This document shows positions 47,193 to 59,156 of a DNA stretch of 64,000 nt, in pieces (position 1 is the first letter of the stretch; each line of letters begins with the position of its first letter). Below the pieces are notes generated by a model, which saw only the letters and a list, made by a program, of their open reading frames with translations, searched no databases and was not told the DNA's origin. The position numbers were made by a program, and so were the translations under genes. The stretch covers positions 472,184,400-472,248,399 of the forward strand of contig NC_081406.1 in assembly GCF_030272615.1 (NCBI RefSeq), read 5' to 3'. Source of the stretch: Cryptomeria japonica. Lineage: Eukaryota; Streptophyta; Pinopsida; Cupressales; Cupressaceae.

Positions 47193-47740
47193 TTATGTGA
47201 TTGTTAATGCCTCCAGATGTGTTGTGAGAGGTGTTGCTTGATTAATAGGTACCTGATTATCCACAGTTTCTTTCAAGTAATTGCAATGTTGGAAGGGATT
47301 TGGATCACCCTTTATGGTGATTTCAATACCATTATATGGGAATTTTACACACTGATCAAATGTGGATGGTACTGCTTGCATGGTGTGGATCCATGGGCAG
47401 CCCAATAACATGTTATATCCCATTTCTCTATCTAAGACTTGAAAAGTGACCTCTATTGTTATAGGTACCACTTGTATGGGTAATGTTACAATGCCTTTTG
47501 AGGGACATTCTTCATCATCGTATGCCTTGATCTTTATCCTCTTGGATGAGTCAATGTGAAGTTCACAATATCCTAGTGCCTTAACCAGTTTTAAAGTACA
47601 AATGTTGAGATCGTCTCCTTCGTCTATGAGTACTCTTCTGATTCTTGTCTTATGTATGTAAGCTTCTAGATGTAGTGGGTCATTATGGAGCAGTCTATCA
47701 CTGGGAATGTCTTTTTTGTGAATGCAATACAAGTGCCTTG
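47193..47740 (-). pseudogene. G2 aspartic protease
   Basis: The active-site region reads VLIDEGDDLNICTLKL: D-E-G where G1 has D-G-G, so the site is altered. KAYDDEECPSKGIVTLPIQV and YNMLLGCPWIHTMQAVPSTF align with G1. The frame differs from the upstream gag linker by one indel. Confidence 0.83.
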
Positions 47741-48226
47741 TGTCAAATTTCCTACCATGGACTGGAAGGCATTTTCATCTATATCTTTGTCCACTACTGA
47801 ATCTTGAAGTGCTTTGTCCAGAATATCTCTATGAGTGGGAGAAATACGCAAGAGTTCAAATAATGATATGTGTGTCAGAGTTTTCTTAAGTTGCTCAACA
47901 ATATTATAGGTCCCTACTTCTGGTGGATGATTTGGTGGTATTCCTTGTAAAGTTACCTTTGATTTGCAAGTAACTACTGCATAGTCTCTATCTCTAGGAG
48001 TTATGGTGATCGTAGCCACTATATAATATGACTTACATGTATTGTCGGTATCATATGTTGTGTTATCAAGGTTTATGTTAAATCCCTCTTCATAGTCTTC
48101 ATGTGTATGTTTGACATCCATGATTTGTTCTATGAGTTCATCTTCAAACCATCCTGAATGAGATGGTTCACCATGCCCCTAGTCTCTGAGACAAAGATTT
48201 ATATCATCATCGTATTTTGGAGCCTT
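47666..48226 (-). pseudogene. G2 gag-protease linker
   Basis: The frame 48121-47666 contains VTLQGIPPNHPPEVGTYNIV and LKKTLTHISLFELLRISPTH, matching the G1 segment before its protease (TPAHISILKLLKTSPVLKEI). It is a conserved helical piece of unknown role seen in both elements. Confidence 0.7.
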
Positions 48227-49257
48227 TTATAGCATGCAAATTTGGTTATCATCTGTGTAAGCATATAGATATTGCTCATCTTGATCACATGTTTCTTCTA
48301 AATCATTGTTTACTATATCTCCTAAGCTAATGGCATGAATAGTGTAATCGTATGAGACCTTTGTATAGTTAGTTGTATTGTCTTGAGTACCTGTTGTGGT
48401 AGCTTTCCCTTTGTCATGCTTAACAAATGGATCCTTAAAGATTGTATGATTTGTGTTTGCTAAGGTTTTATCAGTATCGATTGTGATGTCGCCTTGGTCT
48501 ATCATCTCTTGGACCAAGTTTTTCAATTTATAGCAACTCATTATTTTGTGACCTTTAGTCCGATGATAATCACAGAAATCATTATCATTCCACCATGTGG
48601 GTTTGAAAGGACCTAGTTCATATGCTCTTATTTCCGGTAAAGTGATCATGTTTGTCTGTATTAACTTTTTGAGTGCTGACTCAATAGGTTCTCCTAGAGG
48701 TGTGTAATTCCTTCTTGGAGCATTTACCCTGGGGTATCTTGTGTTCATGTTTTGTGTAGCGTTTACATTTGTTGAAGTAGGGTTATTCTCTATATGCGGA
48801 TTTGATGATTGACTCGTTCCCAAAGATAAAACCAGTTGAGTTCTATTTACTGTTCTGGCATCTACAACACCATCATTGGTTACATTTTTGTTTTTTGACC
48901 AAAACTTGGATTTGCCATTGTTGTTGGTGTTGCCATACTTAATAAGATCTTGTTCCACTAGTCCCTTCTCACATTTTAGAGCTTTTTCTGTGAATTGTTT
49001 GAACGTGGTTAAACATTGCATTTGTATCGGAGATTTAATCTTGGGAATCAATTTTTTTGTGAACATATCCACTTGCTCTATTTTTGGGATAATTGTCTTA
49101 CACCTCCTATAGAGAGCCCTCCATCGTTGTATTAAGGATGCAAATGTTTCATTCTCATATTGTTTTGCGGCACACGAGTCCATCAAAGTAACTGGGGTTT
49201 TAATGATATGCAAGAAATTTGCAATAAAGTGTTCAGCTAATTCTCCCCATGATGTGA
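48227..49257 (-). pseudogene. gag: G2 gag C-terminal half
   Basis: Open for 328 codons from 49213. It holds the end of the gag domain (TLMDSCAAKQYENETFASLIQRW), a spacer, and the C-x2-H-x4-H-x4-C motif CDYHRTKGHKIMSC (about 48570-48530). Its upstream end meets L1 at 49263. Skipping L1 and one copy of its target duplication joins it in frame to the piece at 53842. Confidence 0.88.
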
Positions 49258-49895
49258 TGGTTTGTCATGCCCAAACTTTTGGGCACAAACGGAATAAATT
49301 TTTTTTTTAATAACAACCTGATAACATTAAATTTGCTAATATGAAATGCACTAACAAGTTTTGTCTTAACTATGTTTTGAGTTAACTCTAACCACTAACT
49401 CTAGTAAGTGGGATAATTTAAGTTGCATGCGGGAAATTAACTCTACAAAGAATTTATTATTGTCCCATTAATTAATTAAATAATAAATTCATTTAAACAA
49501 AAATCCCTAAATTAATTGACAAGGGATATTATTAATCTCAATTAATCTTTCAATCACTATAGGAATTATTAAATTAACTCTAGCACTTAGATTTTTAAAA
49601 CACCTATATTTCAATTTAACAATAATTATAATGTGCATTAAAATTTGACTAAAGGGCTAATTAACTCCATAATAAAAATTGCCCTATAAAGTTTAGTCTC
49701 AAGAAGCCTAAATCTAGGTGGACTACAATTAATCCCCTATTGCCAAATTGACTTACAAAGTCATTATAAATTTCCTAAACGTTTAAACTCCAAAATAATC
49801 TAAAATTTAAAACATCATAATTAAATATACCCATATGTTTATTAAAACATATATAAAATATAAACACCTAATAAAATAGTTAATCTACAATTAGA

Positions 49896-49897
<2 letters not shown>

Positions 49898-49966
<69 letters not shown>
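49898..49966. repeat. (TA)n microsatellite in L1
   Basis: About 34 uninterrupted AT units. A second, imperfect TA-rich run lies at 50875-50945. Confidence 0.95.
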
Positions 49967-49968
<2 letters not shown>

Positions 49969-49987
49969 ATTCTACAATTAAAAAAAA

Positions 49988-50772
49988 CCAAAATAATAAA
50001 GTAAAAATGATAACCTAATTTTTTTTTATATAACTTAACCCTTCGTTCTAATCGTTTTTTTTTATTGCTATCAAGCTACCCTAACCCGAACCGGGTTAGG
50101 GTTTTTATCTCTTTTTTTTTTTGTTGTGTAGGGAGGAGGGTCAAATTTACCAGGCAGAGGCAGCTAAAGGCGGTTGCAGAGTTTTAATGGGGGTGCGGGG
50201 TGGTGGAAACCTTGGGGGCTCCCCGCAGGGGTAGCCGCAGTCGTGCCTGCAGGTCACAGCCCACAAAGGCGGCCTTGGCTGCCGCTATGGGACGCGGCCC
50301 ACAGCATGGCTGCTGCCGCCGCTGTGGGGCGCTGCCCACAAAGGGGGGGCTGAAGCCACCCCATCTATGGGTTGCGGCCCAAAATAATAAAGTAAAAATG
50401 ATAACCTAATTTTTTTTTATATAACTTAACCCTTCGTTCTAATCTTTTTTTTTATTGCTATCAAGCTACCCTAACCCGAACTAGGTTAGGGTTTTTATCT
50501 CTTTTTTTTTTGTTGTGTAGGGAGGAGGGTCAAATTTACCAGGCGGAGGCGACTAAAGGCGGCTGCAGAGTTTTAATGGGGGTGCGGGGTGGTGGAAACC
50601 TTGGGGGCTCCCCACAGGGGTAACCACAGTCGTGCCTGCAAGTCACAGCCCACAGAGGCGGCCTTGGCTGCCGCTGTGGGGCGCGGTCCGTAGCATGGTT
50701 GCTATCTTCGCTGTGGGGCGCTGCCCATAGAGAGGGGGCCGAAGCCACCCCGTTTGTGGGTTGCGGCCCACA
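49988..50772. repeat. 392-bp tandem duplication with GC-rich core in L1
   Basis: Both copies open ccaaaataataaagtaaaaa (49988 and 50380) and run through an AT-rich half, a cgaac(c/t)gggttagggttttt-like segment and a 200-base GC-rich half (ggcggccttggctgccgct). The GC-rich halves (50160-50380 and 50550-50830) stand out sharply in a region that is otherwise AT-rich. Short ORFs there are shadows. Confidence 0.9.
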
Positions 50773-53700
50773 GTGTGGCTGCGGCCGCCGCTGGGGGTCG
50801 CCACCCACATCGCGAGGGGGCCGAGGCTCCCCCATTTTTATTTTTTTTGTAAAATAAATTAAATCTTTTTTTTAAAATATATATATATATATATATAAAT
50901 GTATATATATATATATATTTATATATATGTGTGTATATATATAAATATATGTATTTTTTTGTGGTTATAATATTTTCAAAAAAAATTAGTTTCACAGGCT
51001 GAGGGTATTTTTAAATAAAATATGTAGTTTTTAATATATATATATACACTTAAGCATTCTATAATTTATTTATTTTAACCTTTTTAAATCATGCAGAAAT
51101 TAATAAAATATTGACAATATGATAATAGGGGCAAAATTTCTTTTATTTACTTTAAACAATATATTTATATTTCTTTTTTTTTTCCCTAAATTCACTTAAA
51201 GCAGATTTTCAAAACTAACAGATTTAAATAAAGCATTTCTTTTTTTCTATTGACAATCCAGATGCTAACTTTAGAGATAGACTGCTAATTTTAGATTTAT
51301 TTTCTGCGATAAATAAAAGGGAAAATGATAGAATTTAATAAGCTATATTCAACAACTACATTAATCTAGAATTATTTAAATTAACCTTAGAGATATGCAT
51401 ATTAAATCTATTAAACCATGATCTGTATTTGGAAATAAATAATTAGGACTAAATGCTTAATATTCTCTTACTAACATGCAAGTTTATTACTTTACTCATT
51501 TCCATTATTTTAATATGCATAAGGAGATAAAATGAACTTTTATTTTCAAAATAACATGTATACAACCAATATTATTTCAAGAACAATACATAACTTAAAA
51601 TCCAACATAAACATTTCATTTTGCAACAAAATAATACTTAATAAAAATAATGCATTTCTTTAAAGTGTATTTAAAATACAATATAGCCAACAATACAAAT
51701 GGGTGAGATACCCAACTAGTCTCTCATTTCTATTAAACGAGGACTTTAAATAAAATGAATGCATTTATTTTTCAAAATAAATACAACATATAGTTCTTCC
51801 TTTATATTGCTGCAACTAAAATATGGTATTCCATTCCTTAATCTTTTTCTGCAAATCAAATAAAAACTAACAACTCCTAGCTTGTCTTTTTCTTTTCTTT
51901 CCAAGCAACCTACAAATAAATGGAGAGCTCACCTCCCAACCTAGGCTTACTAGAAGCCACCCCAAGCTTGGAGAACCAAGCCCTAGATAGGTTACACACA
52001 TGCATACACAACAAGCAAGGGAAAAACACACAACACTTTCCCAACCAAGGCTACACTTCATCACAAAATGTGATGTTTTTACATGGTGGTAGTGGACCAA
52101 ATACCCTGAGGAGACTGCAAGAATGGTAGGTCACAAAGCCACCTCATGGAAAACAAAGATATATCATAAGTTCATTAACCCCACATCCTTATGCCCCCCC
52201 AAGGCATTCATGTCATACTTTCTCTCCTTATGACCCCCAAATGCATAAACCAGGCCATGCAACAAGGGTCACATATACACCCCTTGAGATCACTCTCATA
52301 ATGAGAGCCTCTCACTCAAGAGCTGTCAAACTCCTACCACCCGCAAGACCATCCTACTCTCCCAAGAGTAGAAGGCCTTGGTTACTCCCAAATCACAGGA
52401 AATGCATAAAATAATAAAAGATAGGTCGCATAATAATTTTCACAAAAGAAAATACAAGAAAACAACTTTTACACACAAACAATCTTTCCAACACAAACAT
52501 GCAACGTAAAAAGAAACAAAAGGAGAAGATGAACCAACCTTCAATCTACCCAAAAGTTTGCTAGAACTAGTTTGAGGATGAGCAACCCAATTCCACAAAT
52601 CCTTTCTTCTACACTTAGCCAAAATTCTATCCCAAAACTATTCTTTTCAAAATTGCATGATCTCTAAAAAAAATGGAGAGTGGGTGATTACCCACAAAGT
52701 CTCTAATCTTTGCCTAAAAAGACCTCAGTGCGAGTTCTCACAGGTTACTAAAAATGAAAAAGGAAAAAGTAAGAGAAAGTGGGAAAAATAATCTCACATC
52801 AAAAAGAAGGTTATCTAACCTAGATGGCACCTTCTAATTTGAATTTTCTCTCACCTTAGGAAACCCACTTTTTGAGGTGACTAAACAGTCACATGGGAGT
52901 AGACACATGCCTAAAAATACTCCTAACCCATAGGTATACCTTATGGACTTTAAGAAACACCTTTAAACTACTCCTAGGAGTCCATTTGACCCCTTATAAA
53001 CCCATATGAAGTTAACTTTCGGGTCAAACCTGAGTTGACCACTCCAAAGACTCTCTACCCAAGGAAAATTTAGAACCACATTCAAATGTTTGAAAAAGCT
53101 ATGGTTGAAACAACTCCCTCCAAGAGACAAGTCAAAAATCAAGACATAAATCAACACATGTGTCAAGTGACACAATAAAATACTTTACAAAATTACACAT
53201 GAAATTTGTCTCTTGTTGGATTTAAATAAATCAATAAATAAAATTTAACACACATGCATCATTTACTATTACAAATAAAATACGATACATATGGGGTGTT
53301 GTCTCTCCAAATAGACAACCCTTGGTTTTATGAATGTACATAGGTCTAGGTTTGGTTCTCCATAATGTTTCCATGGTCACATGGATAATTTTCCTATGCA
53401 TCTCAATTACACATTAGTAATTCCAAATAACCTCATATAGAATTAAACACATGAATAAGAATACACATCAAACACTCTGCATACAAATGATATTAAACAA
53501 ATCAATATATCTTATATCCAAATAAATCCACATCAGTAATTATCATAATCCTCATAATTTTTCTCCATACATAAAACATGCATCCTATTTCTATTATCAT
53601 AGTAAAGTCCTGCAAATCCAATAATGACATACATCATCCCAATTTTATCCTATCCTAGAATCATATAGAGTTCTATATCTATAATGCATAGAAATAAAGC

Positions 53701-53841
53701 ATCAATATATATCAATGTTATCCAAATCATGGAATCATATAAGTTCTAAATCCATAATGCATAAAATAAAGAATCTATAATAGTCTCAACATGAAAATCA
53801 CTGAAATGCTAGGATGAGTTGGGGTAGGGCCTCACATGGTT

Positions 53842-54940
53842 GATGATAAATGTGAAAACCACTCTAAGGTTGGGTCCCCTAGACTTTTAGGAAATAGTCT
53901 CATTAAGTAAGTGTCTTCTATTGAAACCTCTATACATGTCGTAAAAAACTCTCTGATGTGGTCTCTAGGATCACCCTTCCCTCGATATCTATCGAATTTG
54001 GGCATTTCAAAATGTGGTGGGAACGACGACATGTATAATGTATGATCAAAAGGATAAGGACGCAAGTCCTACATTATGTAGCTCTTTTTATCGCTATCGA
54101 TCTGCATGGTCGTCACTTGTTGCAAATTCTGTAATTGTTGTATCAGAATATTTGTTTGGGTCAAAGGTACACCTTGTGTCTGTGTAAGTCCCACAAAAGG
54201 ATTCGTGGTTGCATAACTAGGAGGTTGTTGGAAGGTAGCATGATTATAATTTTGTGTCTTGTACGTTCCACCAGGTACTGTGAAGTAAGTGATATCTGAA
54301 CCCATATTTGGCTGAGTTGTACTTGTTGTATTGGTAAGACCTAGATTTGCATTTTAGTGACTATATGTTGATCCTATAGAATAGGAAACCGGAGGTTTGT
54401 TCGCACTTGTTGCCTGAGGAATCTATTTTTGAACAAGTGTTGAGACACTTGATATTATCGGTATGCTCAGTGTTGGTACACTAACATTTATTGCTGAAGA
54501 TGATGCACTTGTTTGAAATTTTTCATTTGTACTGACATTTGTTTGCATAGGTGCATTTTGAGGAAAACTGGAGGTCATTGCTTGCATTTGTGTTATGGGC
54601 GGTGTTTGACTGTTATCTTTACCTAAAGTTTTTCCTAGTGGAAAAGTTTTGTGACACCAAAATCTTCGGGTAGTTTCACCCCATTTTGTAATAACAATGA
54701 GAGATATTTGTCCCTATCACTACGTATAAGTGCATCTAAGATCATAAGGACATGTGGATCTTGTTGAGCTGACTCAATTTCTTCTTTTGTTAAATGTTGT
54801 TGTAATTCATTTAGGGTAGACATTGCCCGAGAAGTTGATTGTTGACTAGTTGATATGTCCATATTCCAAGTTGGATTTACAAACTGATCGTTGTTTGGGT
54901 CCATTATACCTTTTGCCTTTTGTGACCTTGTGATGGGCAT
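53842..54940 (-). pseudogene. gag: G2 gag N-terminal half
   Basis: The start is ATG 54940 (MPITRSQKAKG), preceded by the leader. A frameshift at about 54640 and stops near 54305 and 54069 break it. The gag domain begins FEMPKFDRYRGKGDPRDHIREF and reaches LFPKSLGDPTLEWFSHL at the L1 insertion. The Gln/Asn/Thr-rich middle matches the low-complexity middle of G1 gag. Confidence 0.87.
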
Positions 54941-55241
54941 TTAAGACTACTATATGAGGGTGGTTTTATGCAAGATGACAACTAATGCTAGACTCTAGAC
55001 GTAGGTATGAGGTATGCAAAACTAGACTAGACTCTCTATTGGGGATTTTGATGTGAGACTTGTTGAGTATTTTAGGATTTATGTAATGCATTTTTTTCCA
55101 TGTCTTCTCTTAGATGTTCTGCAAGAATTTCTCTATCAATCCTATGAGCAATTTTATACTCAATATTTATCTCGTACTCGACTCCTATATACTGGGGTGC
55201 ATTTCTCCTTGAGTCCTAGGCTAAGTTAGCTAGACCTTCAA
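54941..55241 (-). other. G2 leader segment next to gag
   Basis: Non-coding sequence between the gag ATG and the L2 boundary. The leader resumes at 59157. Confidence 0.5.
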
Positions 55242-57925
55242 TGATGTGTATTATTATTCTTGTGATTTATATTATATGAGGTTATTTGAAGTTACTAATG
55301 TTTAATTGAGATGCGCAGGAAGTTATCCATGTGACCATGGAAATATTACAGAGAACCAAACCTAGACCTATGTATGTTCGTAAGACCAGGGTTTGTCTAT
55401 TTGGAGAGACAACACCCCGTTGGTGTCGTATTTTATTTGTAATAGTAAATGATGCATGTGTGTTAAATGTTATTTGATTGATTTATGTAAATCCCACAAG
55501 AGACACAATTTCATGTATAATTTTGTAAAAGTATTTTCTTTGTGTCACTTGACACGTGTGGATTTATGTTTGAATTTTTAAATTCATCTCTTGGTGGGAA
55601 TTGTTTAACTATAGCTTTTTCAATTAATGTAATGAGATTCCATAAATGCCTTGGGTAAAGAATCTTTGGGATGGTCAACATAGGTTTGACCCGAAAATAA
55701 ACTTCAGAGGGGTTAAAAAAGGGTTAAATGGACACCTAGGGGTAGTTTAATAGGGTTTCCTAAAGTCCATAAGGTATACCGAAGGGTTAGGGGTAATTTT
55801 AGGCAAGTTTCTACTCCCATGTGACCTTTTAGACACCCTAAAAAGTAACTTTTCTAAGTTGTGCGAAAATTGAAATTAGAAGACTTGAACCTAGTTGTAA
55901 ACCTTCCTTTTCGAATGAGAGTTCCCTTTCCCATTCTACCTTACCTTCTTTTTTAGTTTTTAGAAACTTGTGAGAACTCCCACAATGGGTTTCTTAAGCA
56001 AGAATTAGAAAATTAGTGGGTAATCACCCACTCTCCATTTTTGGAGACAAATTTTTTTTGAAAAGAATAAGAGAGATTTTTGGATTGAGAATTTGGCTAA
56101 GGGTAGAAAGAGAAGAACCGTGGAATTGGGCTGCTCATCCTCAACAAAACTAGCACACCTTTGGGTAGTTTAAGGTTGGTTGTATTTTTTCTTATAATGA
56201 TTTCTTATTGCATGTGTTTTGAAAGTAATGTTTGTGTAAAAGACTAGTTTCTGTGCATGTTCTCTTGGAAATTTATTTGGTATTTTCTGTTTATACATTG
56301 TATGTGTTTTTGGGAGTAATCAAGACCTCCTACTCTTGGGAGAGAGGAGGATCTTGTGGGTGGTAGAAGTGACAGCCCTCGAGTGAGAGGCTCTCGTTAC
56401 GAGAGTGATCACAAGGGATTTTATGTGACCCTTGCTGCATGACTTGTTTATGCATTGGGGGTCATAAGGAGAGAAATAAGGCATGAATGCCTTGGGGGGC
56501 ATAAGGAATATGGGGTTGGGATACTTGATGTATTTGGTTTTCCATGAGGTGGCTATATATTTTTCCATACTTGCAGTCTCCTCAGGGTACTTGGTCCACT
56601 GCCACCCTTGAAAAGGACATCACAATGAGTGGTGTAGTGTAGCCTGGGTTCGGATTGTGTTTGCATGTTTGTTACCCGTCTAGGGCTTGGTTCTATGAGC
56701 TCAGGGGTGGCTACCAGTTAGCCTAGGCTAGGAGGTGAGCTCTCCATGGTCATAGCTTTGATTTAAAATGCAGGATTATTGGAAGAAAAGAATAGGACAA
56801 GTGGAAGGTTGCAAGAGTTATTTGTTGCAGGAAATTATTTGTAAATGTAATTATTATTTGAAAAAGTCCTCATTTATTAGAAATGAGAGACCCATTGTAA
56901 AGTGACAATAGTGTTTTTGAAATACGTTTTTAAAAGTTGTATTATTTTAGTATGCTATTCATTGCAGAAAAGAAATGAGTATTCCTAAATTAGTTTTTCC
57001 AAAGTTCAAAATATTATATCTGATGTGTTATAATAAATTGCAAAGCAAGAAAGTTATTTTATTCTTATGCATTCAGAATAAAATAAAAAGGAAATAAATA
57101 GATTAGAGTTGCATGCATATTGTAGACTGCAAATAAATCATTTAATTCTGTTTTCTATAAATGCAGTATAGTACATTATAGTTCTGGAAATTGTCTTTTC
57201 ATTTATATCAGAAATTAGTAACTAAGATAGATAGTTTATCCAATCTATGTAAATATAACCTTTTACAGTTGCTGTATGAAATTAACTAAAATCAGTCAGT
57301 TACCTTATGCATAAGATAAATCTAAGGTTAACTTAGTACATCTATGTTCTTAGCTATAAAGTATCCAAATCTGTCATTTAAATAGTTGTTGTAGATTTTT
57401 GCAAAGTCTGTCAATTTATTTATTCAAAAAATAAAAATCACAATCTATTATAGTTTTTATTTAAATAAAATCTAGATTTATTTAGTTGCTAGTAAAACTA
57501 TTAAACTAGTCATTTATATAGCTGAAGATTGAAATAAAACACCTACAGTTGACAGTTTAAATGAATTAATAAAATTACTATACTCTTGTTGTAAATGAAT
57601 CAGAAATTTATTTATCCATCTATTTTATCTTTGCATCTAGGACATTTACGAAAAGAAATAAAGCAACAAGAAAACAAATTAATATTTCAGTATTCTATTC
57701 GAATATATACCTAGAATCAAAATACAAGGATTTATTCATTACATAATTTCTGTCATATAAAATATATATTTATATAAATAATCACGAAAATAAATATATA
57801 TATACCTGCATACATATAAAAATGCATATAAATATATAATTATATTTAAAAAAAAAACATATAAAAAATAAATAAATATAAAAAAAAAATTAAACATTAG
57901 GAAAAGGGGGCGGGCTGGGCCCTAA

Positions 57926-58147
57926 CCCACTGTGTTTTCACACAGTGGGCGGCACCCAAGGCATCGCCACTTTGTGAGCACACAGTGGGCGACGCCCTTG
58001 GCACCGCCACTGTGTGGTCACACAGTGGGTGGCGCCCTGGGCACCACCACTGTGTGAACACACAGTGAGCGGCACCTCGGCATCGCCATTGTGTGAACAC
58101 ACAGTGAGCAACGCCCGCGACACCGCCATTGTGTGGTCACATAGTGG
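57926..58147. repeat. 40-bp minisatellite of perfect hairpins in L2
   Basis: Six units start at 57927, 57967, 58007, 58047, 58086 and 58126. Each contains a 22-24-base inverted repeat such as ccactgtgtg-gt-cacacagtgg (58007-58028), joined by about 18 GC-rich bases. Several stems are perfect over 10 bp. Confidence 0.92.
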
Positions 58148-58378
58148 TGTGACATTGGCCGAGGTTAGACCGCTGCTCCCCCCACCTCCATCTTGTAGAT
58201 ACCTCCGCCGCCAGCCATGGCCGCCACCCAGGGTTCCCCGTTGGCGGTGCCGAGGCGCCGCCATTGTGTGGTCACACAGTGGTGTGACGTCGGCCGGGGT
58301 TAGACCGCTTCTCCCCCCACCTCCATCTTGCAGATACCTCCGCCGCTAGCCATGGCCGCCGCCCAGGGTTCCCCGTTC
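58123..58378. repeat. 135-bp direct duplication following the hairpin repeats
   Basis: The sequence from ccgccattgtgtggtcaca (58123) through tagaccgct, cccccacctccatctt and cagggttccccgtt recurs from 58258 with few changes. Each copy starts with one hairpin of the 40-bp family. Confidence 0.92.
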
Positions 58379-59156
58379 GGCCCTGCAAAAATATATTTTA
58401 ATAAAAAAAAAAAAGTATAAAACCCTAGCCCTGGTAGGGCTAGGGTAGTAATAATATAAAATGGGAAAATTATAAAGTAAGTGTATTTTATAATTGCAAA
58501 TCCCTAACTAGGGTTGCATGGCCTTGTTTCCATAAAGCTTGGGAAATTTTTAAAGAAAATAAATTTATATATTTATATATGTACTTGCATATAGATATAA
58601 ATATTTATTTACACATGTATGAGAATAAAAAAAAATAGATAGTTGTAGGAATTAAAGAATAAAGTATAACCTTAGATTTTATTATTTAATTAGAGTTGTA
58701 GATTTTAAGAGTAAATAAAATCAAGAGGGTAAACATTATTTTTTTAATTCAACCTAGGGGCATATCATTTAAAAAAAAAAAAGGGTCGAGATTTAATTTT
58801 AATTAATTTAATTTAAGCACATTTCAATTATGGATTAAATGGATGCTAGGAGAATAATTTTAAGTTAGCTTTCTAAAATCAATTAATGGCTATCTGAGGT
58901 TAATTTTGCCCGTGCTAGTTAATTATTCGAATTAGTTGACTTATTAAAATTTGAGTAGACAATAAAATCATTCATTTAGAATTCCGCATTTAATTTTATT
59001 TAATTTCGAATATTTGAGTTAGGAGATAAAGTTAATCTAAACATAGTTAAGACAAAACATGTTGTAGCATTTTATATTTGTCGAATTAATGCTTTTAAAA
59101 GTTATGTATTTAAAAAAAAAATTATCCCGTTCTTGCCCTAAATTTTGGGCATGACA

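Larger units (their letters stand above)
49263..53836 (+). mobile_element. L1: 4.57-kb TG...CA unit, probable giant solo LTR, inside G2 gag
   Basis: The perfect 5-bp duplication tggtt flanks it (49258-49262 and 53837-53841). Termini are TGTCATGCCC and gggcctcaca. No ORF, primer binding site or internal long direct repeat pair marks an interior, so it reads as a solo LTR of unusual length. The start carries an 8-bp-arm palindrome (tgcccaaa/tttgggca, 49268-49285). It includes a long (TA)n run (49898-49966), a 392-bp tandem duplication with GC-rich sequence (49988-50770) and a conserved segment at 51860-53430 shared in inverse with L2. Confidence 0.85.
55242..59156 (-). mobile_element. L2: inverted, truncated relative of L1
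   Basis: The minus strand opens TGTCATGCCCAAAATTT at 59156, matching the L1 start. Homology to L1 is clear at several points (the gaggagactgcaagtatgg segment at 56570 against 52110; the gagagacaacacccc segment at 55400 against 53300). It stops at about 55242, where L1 still has ~400 bases to go, so its end is missing. No target duplication is visible. The GC-rich core differs completely from that of L1. L1 and L2 face each other around the gag fragment 53842-54940. Confidence 0.75.

Noticed and set aside
50200-50835. GC-rich ORFs (Ala/Arg/Pro-rich) suggesting a transferred bacterial gene or rDNA
   Set aside because: They lie inside a tandem duplication, lack any domain, and occur in a solo-LTR-like unit. 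No rRNA signature is present.
57897-58349. Cys/His-rich ORFs in the L2 hairpin minisatellite, at first sight zinc-finger-like
   Set aside because: The periodicity is that of the 40-bp DNA repeat read through in every frame, and no start context or conserved domain supports coding.
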